DNA of 60,000 nt, from positions 52,996,619 through 53,056,618 of the forward strand of contig CM043952.1 in NCBI GenBank assembly GCA_014529385.2, in the 5' to 3' direction. The DNA is from Adiantum capillus-veneris (Eukaryota; Streptophyta; Polypodiopsida; Polypodiales; Pteridaceae). The position numbers and the translations under genes are program-made. Every line of letters begins with the position of its first letter. The stretch's first letter is position 1. The notes under the pieces were generated by a model. The model made no database searches. It was not told the origin of the DNA and saw nothing but the letters and a program-made list of their open reading frames with translations. Shown piece by piece: positions 14,063 to 24,915 of this stretch.

Positions 14063-17000
14063 GCTCACATAGCACATGCGCAAATGGAAATGGTGGATCT
14101 CATGACACCTCCAATGCTTGAACATAATGAGATACTAGATCCCACATGGGAGAGATGTTCGAAAGATCTCATTACAAACCCGCAAGGTATTGCATTGCTC
14201 AGTATGATGACATGCTTACAACTAATCGCCGTCAATGGAACAAGTAAGTTTGAAAAATCGGGAGAATGCACATGCTACACGGCCAACAAAGGCATGAGTG
14301 TTATTGATTATGTATTGATTGCATATGAGGCATCCCATATTGTAAGTAATTTTACAATTGGGAAGAGGTCACCCAATTCGGACCACACCCCAATCCATGT
14401 ATGGCTACAAGTTCCCACTCAAAAAGCACAAAAACAGCCCCATGCCCGATCATGGACATACAAAATGCAAGTGGACAAGACAAGAATGTATGCAGAACAT
14501 CTAGACAATGCACTTGCTCATGTACCCATGCCATCACACATTGAACAAACATGGCCAATTTTCAAACAAGCTCTATGTGAGTCGTGACGCCATGGAACAA
14601 ACAATGGGAAAACGCATCGGCGAGGAAATCATGTTAAAGGACTACCGCATAACCCATGGTTTGATGAAAGAGTGCAAGTATGTAAAAAAACAATTGCGAG
14701 CACTGTCAACGACAAACACGGAATGGGAAACTCTATCAAAAGACTACACAAATCTCAAGAGGCGGAAAAGAAGAAACTATGAGCTACGCACGGAGACACA
14801 AGCCATAGCCAACTTCAAGAAAAATCCCAAAAAGGAATGGCTGAAAATAAAAGGACGAAGACATGACATTATGGGGGACATAAGCTCAGATGACATGTAC
14901 ATGTATGTGGAACAACTATATGTGCATAATAATGCGAAAGAAATGCCACACATGCAAACCGATCTCCATGCCCAAAACCACTTTGATTTCGAAACGGTTA
15001 AAAAGGCATACAGAAACTTGCAAATGGAAAAGCTCCGGACATACTACACTTAAACTCAGAAATGCTTGAATGGTCAAGTATGAGAGCCAAAGAGTGGATA
15101 CATAGAATGCTAAACCAAGCCATTGTTCAAGGGCTACCCGAGGATTGGCAAAAGAACTGGATCAAAGCACTTTACAAAAAAGGGGATGTAAATCAACCTA
15201 CCAACTACCGTACCATTATGGTAGGATCTTGCATGGCAAAGCTTTTGGGAAGCATCTTAGAACAAAGCATAAGCACATGGGCGGAGAAAAATGGAAAATG
15301 AGCAAAAGAACAAGCAGGTTTCTGACCAAAACATAGCACCATTGATCACCTTGTTTTACTCAGGGTATTAATGGAAGAGAGTCGGCTAAAGGAAAAAACA
15401 TTATACTGTTGCTTTGTAGATTTCACCAAAGCCTTTGACACGGTCCCGAGAATGGGTATATGGAAAAGGATGGAATGCATAAAAGTACCGATGCATCTCA
15501 GGAGTGCGGTAGCACGTCTCTATGACAGAGTCATATGTCAACTAAAAACGCACGAAGGGCTGTCCAAAGCTTTCTCGAGCAACATGGGGGTCAAACAAGG
15601 ATGCCCTCTCTCCCCTACTCTTTTTGGATTGTGCATTGATCAAATAGAAAGCTTCCTCCCTCAACTAGAAGGGGATGAACCAGCCATCAGGATGCTTACA
15701 CTTCTCATGCTCATCTATGCAGACGATGTGGCTCTTTTCGCCCATGACATTACAGCTCTACAGAAATTGGTCGATGCGTTACATGCTTTTTGTGAAAATG
15801 TGGGTCTATCGATCAATGTAGACAAAACAAAGTTCATGATTGTAAAGACTCGTACGATGGATATCCACGCCCCCCTCATATATCAAGGGAAACAAATTGA
15901 GAAATTCGACAGTTTCAAGTACTTGGGGATTGACATCCTGTGCAACTATGCTAGGGGACAATGCGCACATAATAGAATTGACATCGGCCATGCCAAGTAC
16001 TATCAATTTGAAAACATGTGCACAAAGAGGAGCATAAAAAGATGGGAGATAAAAGCGACCATTTTTGAGACATGCGTGGTGCAAAGCCATCCTCTACGGA
16101 GTGGAAATCTGGGGAGCAAGCATTTCAGCCCACACGTGGAATGAAATTGAAAAAATTCAGAAAAAGTTTCTATGTCGACACATGGGGGTCAAAAAGACGA
16201 CACCATACTCCGTGCTACTCTTGGAGACAGGCAAGAGACCACTAGAAATGAAAGCATTGCAAAAAATGCACTCGTATATCATGAAGGTCAAAGCGATGCC
16301 TCCTACTCGAATCCCCCGCATAATGCATTGCATGGGAAACGGGATGTGCGCCACAAAAGACAAAAAAAAGCAAATTTCTGTCATTGAGCCTCATACACGG
16401 GACATTAAGAAATGGTTCGCTAAATGGAATGTAGAGGCATATGTGGACATGCTTATTGAGGAGGGCAAGGAGGGAGAACACATGGTGAATTTTGACATTG
16501 CATTACTAAATAGCCTCCACACCAAGTGGAAGACAACGCAACACCGCTCGAAATTTGAATACTATTGCAAGCATGTCAACACAAAGTATTGGGAAGGCTA
16601 TAGCACAAACCCAATGGAATCCCAGGCCCACATACGAACACCCATGCCCCATATGGCACGAAGAGCCATCTCTTTGATGCGCACAAGGTCACATATGCTC
16701 AAAATAGAAACAGAGGGCTGGCTGAAAATTGATGCTTCTAAACGGATATGCACATCATGTACAATGCAAGCTCCCGAAGATGAAGCACATGTGACATTGG
16801 AATGCCCAGAATACGCTCACATCCGGGCTAATTTTCAACCACTTCTAAGCGGTTGCTCTACCTTTGCGAACCTATTATCCAAGACAGACCCCTCCCCTAC
16901 AGCTCTCGGAACATACCTCACCCGCATACTTGAGCATCAAAAGACACTCATAGGAACACAAAAAGAGAATAACACACACCACACCATACACCCCCCTAAG

Positions 17001-17073
17001 GGGAGACTATGTATCACTTTGAGGTCCCATGGGTCATTTCTGGCCACCCGCGGACGTTAATACCAAATCAAAT

Positions 17074-17078
<5 letters not shown>

Positions 17079-17171
<93 letters not shown>

Positions 17172-17201
17172 CGCATCACGCCATCTCTCTCTCTCTCTCT
17201 T
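17079..17201. repeat. (CT)n double tract between LINE D and LINE E
   Basis: CT run at 17,079-17,167, then ATCACGCATCACGCCAT and a second short CT run. The short ATCACGCA...GCCATCTCTC motif recurs before ORF1 of LINE G (34,930-34,950), so the second part probably belongs to the 5' end of LINE E. Confidence 0.85.
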
Positions 17202-17347
17202 TACCATGCTTTCGTTTAGGGTTTACTGCTGTATTTTAGGGTTCGCGACCTGTATTTTAGGGTTCGCGACCTTTTTTTTTTTTTTTTTTTGGGTTGTTGG
17301 ACAGATCTGCGTTTTAGGGTTTGCTGCATTTTATGCACTTTAGAAAC

Positions 17348-17391
<44 letters not shown>
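17202..17391 (+). promoter_or_regulatory. LINE E leader: TTTAGGGTT repeats plus (CT)n before ORF1
   Basis: Four TTTAGGGTT-type boxes (about 17,216, 17,236, 17,256 and 17,313), a poly-T run at 17,272-17,290 and a CT run at 17,355-17,391 that touches the ATG. In plants, telo-boxes (AAACCCTA) plus pyrimidine tracts occur in promoters and leaders of translation genes. Promoter function here is inference. Confidence 0.45.
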
Positions 17392-17393
<2 letters not shown>

Positions 17394-18261
17394 GTCATCC
17401 CCAACCTCACCTATGGCAACAAGCAAACTCAAATATATGCTTCAATCCAAACGAATTTCCATCATTGAATTGGAAATGAAAGCATGGAGAAAAGAGATGG
17501 AAGATTGGAGGAACGCGAAGACCGTTTTCCTCCGAGAAAATGAAGAAAAGGAGAAGAGGTGGAAGGACGAGAAGGATCATCTTCTCAACAAGATCGCCAC
17601 GTTGGAGAATAGCATTTTGGACCTCCACAAAGAAGTGTTGGAAACACGGTCAAAAAATGGGCTTGAAGAGGGGGAATTTCAGCCCTCTTTGAGGGAAGAA
17701 ATTGACAACATCAATGAGGAGAAGAAGTCATGGGCCGCGGTCATATCCGAAACGCAAAAGAAAGTAGAGGAGGCCGAAAAATGGATTGAGGTTGCCAAGA
17801 AAGGGAAAGGTAAGGAAGCTCCTTGTACACCCACTCTTATCAACATGACCCTCGAAGAGGAACAAAGAAGGAGGGTGCGGGCTCTACATGTGAGGGTAAC
17901 CGGCCTCAAGGACATAAACAATGTGGAAAAAGAGGTCACAAGCCTCACATCAATGATGGGGGTGGAGAAGCCTTCACACACAAAGGCATGGAGAGTGGGC
18001 AAGAAGAGTGAGGGCCCCGGAGAATCTTCAAAGGAAAGAGCTCTCATACTACGCTTCCCTTCATTGGAAGAGAAGAAGGAATTCTTGAGGAAGAGACCTA
18101 CTCTCAAGAAGACAGGTATTTTCTTAGGCGATGACCTCACTCTCTCACAACTTGCGCATATGAGAGAAGTAATGCCCGAGATTCAAGCGGCAAGGGAGAA
18201 GGGGAAGATGGCCTTTTACAGAGATGGTCGGGTGGTGATTGTAGAGCGGCGCTCTACATGA
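17392..18261 (+). CDS. LINE E ORF1 protein, intact (289 aa)
   Basis: Intact frame from ATG 17,392, immediately after the CT tract, to TGA 18,259-18,261. Residues about 20-90 are very rich in Glu, Lys and Leu (coiled-coil type), followed by an acidic linker. A C-terminal region (about 160-285) with RALHVRVTGLKD, TKAWRVGKK, ALILRFPSLEEKKEFLRK and GIFLGDDLTLSQ resembles the RRM and C-terminal domains of L1-type ORF1 proteins. The expected role is RNA binding and particle formation with ORF2. It differs from the LINE F protein at only a couple of residues (Gln/His and Glu/Asp). ORF2 follows in the same frame after the single TGA. Confidence 0.85.
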
Positions 18262-18285
18262 CGGTGCGAGACCTATGGGACCACA

Positions 18286-21200
18286 TTGAGGATGGCGACT
18301 TGGAATTGTAATGGGTCTATGAGGTTGGATGTTGGTGCCTTTGAGGACAGTTTCAGAAACAAGGACATTGTTTTCTTTTCAGAGACTCACCAGGCCCCTG
18401 GCCAACTGTTGCCACATGTGGTGGGATACAAATGGGAGACAGCCCACAGAACAGTCACGAGATCTGAGCATGGGAGTAGAGGTTCAGGAGGAGTAGCGGT
18501 GTTGTTTAGGGAGGAGCTACAGCCAATACTACATATTGTACGGAGAGATGATCAGGCTAGATACATGTGGGTGAGGCTGAGAGCTGACACAGGTCGATTT
18601 CTATATATTGCTATATGTTACTTCCCCCCCAGTACGTCAGTATATGCTGTGTCCAGAGCGCAGTCGCCTTTCTCAATTTTAGATGATGATATATGGAGTT
18701 TTCTAGGGATGGTGATATCATCCTCCTAGGAGACTTCAATGCTCGAACGGGCAACTGTCAGACAGTCTTCTACGACACTTCAGATGAGATGCTTAGAGAG
18801 TTGGATGTGGGTGAGCTGGGGTTTGACAGATGCTCACATGACAGAGAGCATACTGAGTATGGGAGATACCTCACGGAGATGACGACTACACATGGGCTAG
18901 CCATACTTAATGGCTTACAGCGGTTTCCTGGAGCAGCAGGCTTCTCATGCTTTCCACACAGACATGGGGCCAGTACAGTGGACTATGTTATGACACAGCC
19001 GAGCTTTATTCCTTGTATTCAGGATTTCACAGTGGGAGCCAGACCAGTGGGCGTAGCAGTGGATCATGCTCTCTTGACACTGTCCGTATCTTTTCAGTTT
19101 AGTACAGCCCAGAAATCAGGAGGCAGGTCACACACCCGTTATACATTTACAACAGAGACTGACTCGGTTTATACAGAGGCGATCTGGGATCGTCTATGCA
19201 CAGTTGCTCCAGGCCTCTCAGTAGAGGAGTGCACTACTTTACTGACTGAGACACTACATGATGCAGCATCAGAGGCATACCCACACACTCAACCGGATCG
19301 GAGGCGACATTCTGGGAGCATGCACCAGAATAGTTGGTATGATGAGGAGTGCAAAGAGATGAGAGCCCAGCTTCAGAGGGATCTTCATTTAGGAGTCATC
19401 ACCTACAGACAGTCGCGGATTCCTTTCCGGCGCCTTGTGCGAAAGAAGAAACGAGCTTACCTGGCCCAGATGGAGCGAGACTTGTATCAGTTGTTCTTGA
19501 GTAGAGACTCAGGCGAGGCATGGCGACTCTTCCATGAGCACTCCCCTCCCCCAGTGATTTTTTCTCCTGATGTGTGGGGCCAGTATGCGACATCGTTATA
19601 TACGGTTCCTGGGCAGGATCCCCTTCCAGATCCTACAGAGCCATGTCCACCTACGAGCACCTTCTTTACCACTGAGATGGTAAAGAGAGCCATTGACAGG
19701 ATGAGGACCAGGAGGGCTTACGATCATGACGGTCTAGTAGCGGAGCACTTTATACATGCTAGGGATATGCTGATGGAGGTTCTTGCAGTGTTGTTCAATC
19801 GTGCCATGTGTGAGGGATTACCTGAGACTTGGAGGTTGTCTACTATTGTGCCTATATTCAAGGCAGGTGATCCTACAGAGCCTGGAAATTACCGCACTAT
19901 TATGGTTGGACACACACTGGCACGATTGTATGCATCCATTATTGAGTAGCAGTTGAGTAACTGGGCAGAGGGTGAGGGTGTACCGGCAAAGGGAAAGGCA
20001 GGTTTCAGGAGGGGTTTCTCCACTCTTGACCATATTTTGACACTCAGAGCTATCATTGAGGAGGGCAGGTCACATGGGAGACGGATTTATTGTAGCTTTG
20101 TGGATTTCCGCAAAGCATTTGACATGGTACCGAGAGCTCGACTGATGCGCAGACTGCAGGAGATGGGGGTGCCCACAGTGTTGATTTGGGGGATTATGGC
20201 TTTATACAGATCAGTGATGGGACATGTACGCACCCCAGAGGGGATATCTGACTTAGTTCACTCCACTATCGGGGTGAAACAGGGTTGCCCATTGTCTCCT
20301 ACTCTATTTGGTATGTATGTTGATGAGGTGTCTGATTACATTGACAGAGAGGGTGATAGAGGTGCCCAGCTGGCAGGGACGTGGATCCCATTGTTGTTAT
20401 ATGCTGATGATATTGTCTTGATCTCTGACTCACCAGAGGGTATGCAGCGACAGTTGGATGCATTACACAGTTTTGCAGAGGATAATGGATTGTCTGTAAA
20501 CCTTGGTAAAACCAAGGTCATGGTGTTTAACACCACACCGCAGTGGATCAGGAGATCGGCACCGACCTTCACGTATGGTCAAGAGATTGTGGAGTATATA
20601 GATGCATACACTTACCTTGGGATAGTCTTCACTGGGCCGAGGTTTTCTTTGGGGAGAGCAGCAGAGACTAGACTGACCAGAGCTTATGCGGCCTTGGGAG
20701 GCTTGGAGAGGATGTGTTCGCAGGTTCAGTTCCAGGAACCTCGGACAAAATTATGGCTCTTTGATACTTTAGTAGCCTCAGCTATGATGTATGGGGTACA
20801 GGTATGGGGACCTTCTGTAGGCCAGGATGGTTGGAGACGTATGGAGAGGCCCTTGGTATCTATGATCTCCCGATTGATTAGAGCCAAGGCCTCCGTACCT
20901 CACGCGATCATTCGAGCAGAGCTAGCTGCCCCCCCCATGGAGATTGAGGCGCTTACCAGATCAGTGTCCTTTGTGCACAGCCTATGGGATACTACTAGAG
21001 ACAGATATGCTAGACTGGCCCTTGAGTCTTCCAGACAGTTAGCTCTACAGGGGGACACTTCATGCTGGTATGCACAGATGACTTCATGGTTTCAGACGCA
21101 TGGCTTCACCATGGACAGGTTGCCCCCTTTCCAGTATTCTCTTCAGGCACCCTCGCTGTCTCTTACACGGGTGGAGATCACTAGACTCATTCGTCAGGAC

Positions 21201-21896
21201 CTGATCCAGCTCGACACCAGGAGGACATGGATAGAGCCGCCTCAGGAGTTGAGCACGAAGATGGCTTTCTATAGAGAGCATCTTCTCCACCTCACAGGAG
21301 ATGGGTTTGTGATTCGACCCAGCTACATGGACACACATATGTCTCATGGTTTGCGTTGTGCCATTGGTCAGATACGCACATCCTCACATCAGCTCGAGAT
21401 TGAGACTGGTAGATTCAGAGGGATACCAGCAGACAGCAGGATATGCCGATTATGCCAGAGAGAGCCAGAGACAGAGTTGCACTACATATGTCATTGCACA
21501 ATGTTCTATGAGATACGGGGGCGTTTCCACTGCTTATTCAGAGAGGGTTTTGGTCCTCTATCTAGGGTCATGAGTTATGAGGATCAGAGATGTCTTGGAC
21601 TATATCTACTTGAGTTACACAGGTATAGAGACACTTTACTGGGGAGAGCTAGAGAGAGGCAGTCCCAGAGACACATTACAGATTTCTTTTCACTAGATAT
21701 GGGACAGCCAGAGGAGCAGCCACCACTGCAGAGCTCGTCCCACACTCATTCGACCACTACTGGCACTCTCATCGACTGAGCATTGGAGCTACAGAGATAC
21801 AGACGACCGCGACTGAGGAGAGGAGCTACACAGCATCGACGGAGACTACAACAGAAGATTGGAGCCATACTCTCTCGACATCCAGAGTGCAGATGA
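18286..21896 (+). pseudogene. LINE E ORF2 (endonuclease + RT) with one frameshift and two stops
   Basis: Compared with LINE F, a one-base deletion near 18,697 shifts the frame within the endonuclease before LLGDFNARTG. A TAG at 19,947-19,949 replaces a Gln codon before the RT, and a TGA at 21,777-21,779 replaces an Arg codon near the C-terminus; the reading would otherwise reach TGA 21,894. Otherwise the protein is well preserved: MATWNCNG and FFSETHQ at the start, STVDYVM, FVDFRKAFDMVPR, GVKQGCPLSPTLFG, LLYADDIVLIS, zinc cluster CRLCQREPETELHYICHC, and PIP-like QRHITDFF at 21,666-21,689. The first in-frame ATG is at 18,292, ten codons after the ORF1 stop. Confidence 0.9.
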
Positions 21897-22144
21897 GGAT
21901 GGATCCTCACCATTTCTTCCATCTTTGTTTCACACACTGTTACATCCAGTTTACCGGGTACCTATTGTATCAGCTGCTACACCCACGTAGTTTTAGATTG
22001 TAGTAGTAGTAGTAGTAGTATTTTGTTCCACTTCTAGTTCTTTTGTACCCAGACATGGTATTAGATTCACTATTTTGTAACTGATTGGTCTCATAGGTCA
22101 TTTTGGCCTTTTGAAGACGTTAATATAACATTTCATTTCATTTC

Positions 22145-22148
<4 letters not shown>

Positions 22149-22230
<82 letters not shown>
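22149..22230. repeat. (CT)n microsatellite at the LINE E / hAT-1 junction
   Basis: 82-bp uninterrupted CT run. hAT-1 coding sequence resumes directly at its right edge, so this is probably what remains of the CT target in hAT-1 into which the LINE chain inserted. Confidence 0.95.
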
Positions 22231-22233
<3 letters not shown>

Positions 22234-22606
22234 TATAATGTCTTTGAAGATTCCCCCAAGAGGGATGACATCCTCTTTCTTTTCCAAAAGAGGTTGGATT
22301 TTATGAAGAGGCCCATTCACCACTTTGCGGCTCTCTTGCATCCGGCCTACAAGAAGCCGGACCTTGTCACAAACCAAGTGCTACAAGAAGAGAGCCGCAA
22401 CTTCCTTCCCAAGGCCCTCCCCGAGAAACTTCAAGAGCTAATCAGATATGGAGACCAAAGAGGCACGGCTTTTACTTCCACCGTACGTTGGAAGAGGGAG
22501 TCTTTGGTGAAGCCTCTTTGTTGGGAGAGCTTTGGGTACCAACTACCTCACCTTCAAAGAGTTGCATTAAGGATTCTTGGACAAGTAAACCCTCTTAAGC
22601 CTCGGG

Positions 22607-22694
<88 letters not shown>

Positions 22695-23646
22695 ATATCT
22701 ACTATAGTCTAGACTCTATATAGTATAGACTATAATCTATCTACATTCTAAGTTCTCGAATCTCTCTTACTCATCATTCATGAATTATATTAGTTACTCA
22801 CTATCTCTTGAATGTAATATAGGATTGCTCATCCGCTGCATGCGAGCGAAATTGGTCCGCACACTCGCTTATCCACACCAAAATTCGTAACAAACTATCA
22901 ACAAAGCAATTGGAGCGGCTCATCTATTGTCGCTCCAATCTCCGAATGTTGCGCTCCATGCATGAGATGCCTATGGCTAGACAAGAAAACCCTCTTTCTA
23001 CACACTTACTTCTTGACTCCTATGGGCTATGGCTTTGCATTCCAATTCACATGTGCTAACTTTGTCTTGACTCTTTTCTATAACTTGTCAAATAGGTCAA
23101 TGTTGATGATTGCAAGTTCTCAGTTGAGACTCTCGAAAGTGTCAACAAAGAGCGTGATATGACGGAGGAGCAAATTTTCCGTGAACTCTACTTGGAGCTA
23201 GAGGAGATTGACCGCCGGGTTTCTTGCACACGATCACACAAGAGGGTCCTTGTGCGTGGAGTCCCTACGCCTTCGGCTACAAGAGGTAGAGGTGCAAGAT
23301 CTTCCCATGCTCGTGGCCGTGGACGTGTTAGAGCATCAACAACACCTATAGAGGCGGAGACACACGCTGAGAATCAGTTGGAGGCTACTACTCCTACAAC
23401 CTATGTGCGGCGAGGCTCGAGAACCAGCTCCATTGCGATGGCCTCCGCTATGGAGGATGTGCTTATTCGTAGATCCAGCACTATGGAGCCTAGAGAGCCG
23501 GAGTATGACGAGGAGGGAAATCTCTTACTAAGGGAGATTATGACACACCACAATCCGATTCATGTGAGGATGAAGCTGACATCGACAAGCATACCTCACA
23601 AGAGGAAGATGATGATGATGAGAGCGGAGGAAGCTCTTAGACTTTA
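22231..23646 (+). pseudogene. hAT-1 transposase, C-terminal part
   Basis: Exon at about 22,231-22,593 (LYNVFEDSPKRDD, FMKRPIHHFAALLHPAYKKP) matches the part of hAT transposases before the dimerisation domain. A likely intron (GTAAAC donor near 22,594, TATAG acceptor at about 22,823) contains an 82-bp CT run. The next exon has DCSSAACERNWSAHSLIHTK and RLIYCRSNLRMLRSM, a characteristic hAT C-terminal dimerisation motif with its Glu. A further open stretch to TAG 23,645-23,647 (ERDMTEEQIFREL, then a basic, Arg/Gly-rich region) may be the last exon. It pairs with the N-terminal half at 6277-7885. Because it is split by 14 kb of LINEs, it is treated as a pseudogene. Confidence 0.72.
22611..22692. 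repeat. (CT)n inside a hAT-1 intron
   Basis: 82-bp CT run inside the inferred intron, with no LINE next to it. It is an unoccupied potential target for the CT-associated LINEs. Confidence 0.95.
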
Positions 23647-24447
23647 GTGTCTCCCATATCTTTTTTGCCCGTACTTCCACTTTTTGCACCATTGAGGCCT
23701 TGAGGGCCTACTTTTGTATCATCTCGATTCTCGAATCTCAAGTTAGCTTTTTGATTTATGACATATGCAATGCGAATTGCGGTTCATGCCCATTGTCTTG
23801 ACTCTTGACTATTGAGTGTTGGCACTTGGCACTTGCAAGTTGCCTTCTTGTCCAATGTGATAATCAATCAAGTGTAAAATCTAGCCTTAAGAATTGCGTG
23901 TTTTTATTTTTGAACGTACGTAACGATGTGGTAGACATAAAATTTTCTAATTCGATGAGTACCGTACGTCTTTGTACCTGGACAAAACGTACGTGACCAC
24001 CCGCAGCAGAGGATGCAGCACAAGAGTTCCACAGACAGGCAGCCCATGGGGCCCTTCTACATGCTGGATATTCATAAAGATTCGCAAGAGTGGGACTAAG
24101 CAGAGGCTGGGAGGATCGCTTTGCATTGAGCATACTTCGCTCCTGGCAGCAGCTCAGAGAGGGCTTAAGAGCAGCATGAGCCGAGATGCTTGGAGGGGGG
24201 CCTTAGCAGAGGGCCCTACTAGCACTTTTGGGGATTGGCTGCATTTCAGATCACTGCTACAGGAGCTACAAAGTGACAGACTACGTGTCATGCCTGGAGC
24301 CTTGAGTATATGCCCGGATGTTTCAGAGGCCATTCTTGCAGGATGGCATACACCTCTCGAGCCCATGGCCCCCCACTAGATGGGTGCATTCGCTAGACTG
24401 GAGGTCTTGATTGTAGTTAGGGCATGCTCGGACAGTGGCGAGGAAAG

Positions 24448-24638
24448 ATTGCATCGTGTCCTCTCAAAGCCACCGGAGATCTCAGAATGCTGCTTTCAGC
24501 GGTTCAGAGTGTTGGGCATTAGTGTGACTGTCTTTTCTTCGAGGTTCAGAGCGAGGGCAAATTGCATCGTGTCCTCTTGGAGCCACCCGAGATCTCAGAG
24601 TGCTGCTTTCAGCGGATCAGAGTATTGGGGCATTAGTG
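24448..24638. repeat. Short direct tandem duplication
   Basis: Two copies (24,448-24,524 and 24,561-24,638), offset 113 bp, share ATTGCATCGTGTCCTCT, GAGATCTCAGA, TGCTGCTTTCAGCGG and GCATTAGTG with scattered differences. Confidence 0.85.
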
Positions 24639-24887
24639 AGAGATCGTGCGTGCTAGATCCCGACCTAGCCGTCATAGAGACAGGAGGGTGGAGATTGTGG
24701 GCTTGGGAGAGCCGCCCCTTGGCCCGGGCTCAATGGGATCCTGGAGAGTGGTTTTGGTGAGATCCCTTCACTGCCAGGGACCACCCTAGGATTCCTTTCT
24801 TTCAGTATACAGGACAGAACATGGGTTGGGCTGGAGGAGGAAGCTGCGGGGAGGATGGGTGAGGCGAGTGGGGTGGCGTGGGGGGAT

Positions 24888-24915
24888 GGGGGGGGGGGGG
24901 GGGGGGGGGGGGGGG
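24888..24915. repeat. Poly-G homopolymer (28 bp)
   Basis: Unbroken run of G in a G-rich neighbourhood. It could form a quadruplex, and its length is also prone to assembly error. Confidence 0.9.

Larger units (their letters stand above)
10600..17060 (+). pseudogene. LINE D ORF2 (endonuclease + RT), broken and split by hAT-2
   Basis: Endonuclease N-part at about 10,600-10,997 (DILFLLETWEHDA, FIAGCYIPH, LIGDMN) continues after the hAT at 14,055-14,587 (MSVIDYVLIAYE, NSDHTPIHVWL, which keeps the Asp-His pair). Frame breaks follow near 14,580 (TGA) and 15,051. The RT is at 15,062-16,144 with NYRTIMVG, CCFVDFTKAFDTVPR, GVKQGCPLSPTLFG and LIYADDVALF; a TGA lies at 15,299-15,301. After a frameshift near 16,070 the C-terminal region runs to 17,060, with the zinc cluster CTSCTMQAPEDEAHVTLEC. 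No PIP-like motif is present, as in LINE B. The copy is non-functional, but RT residues are well kept. Confidence 0.8.
17168..22148 (+). mobile_element. LINE copy E, essentially full length
   Basis: Contains a leader with repeated TTTAGGGTT motifs, a (CT)n that ends at the ORF1 ATG, ORF1, ORF2, and a 3' UTR with a (TAG)n-like stretch (about 22,003-22,020), a hairpin at 22,095-22,109, GACGTTAATATAAC and an ATTTC tail entering (CT)n at 22,149. It is nearly identical to LINE F from the ORF1 ATG to the tail, so both are recent. The upstream leaders differ. Three mutations disable ORF2. The left limit is inferred from the motif shared with LINE G. Confidence 0.85.
22231..23928 (+). mobile_element. 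hAT-1 transposon, right part and right terminus
   Basis: Continuation of the element at 5970-7889. It ends in a short terminus CGTACGTAACGATG at 23,928; read inward on the minus strand it starts CATCGTTACG, resembling the CATAGTTACA end of hAT-2. A 3' region of about 280 bp without coding separates the last ORF from the terminus. No partner left end is visible in the window. Confidence 0.65.

Noticed and set aside
17679-18140. 153-codon minus-strand frame inside LINE E ORF1 (also in F, 30,143-30,604)
   Set aside because: Antisense shadow of the Glu/Lys-rich ORF1. It is conserved only because E and F are near-identical.
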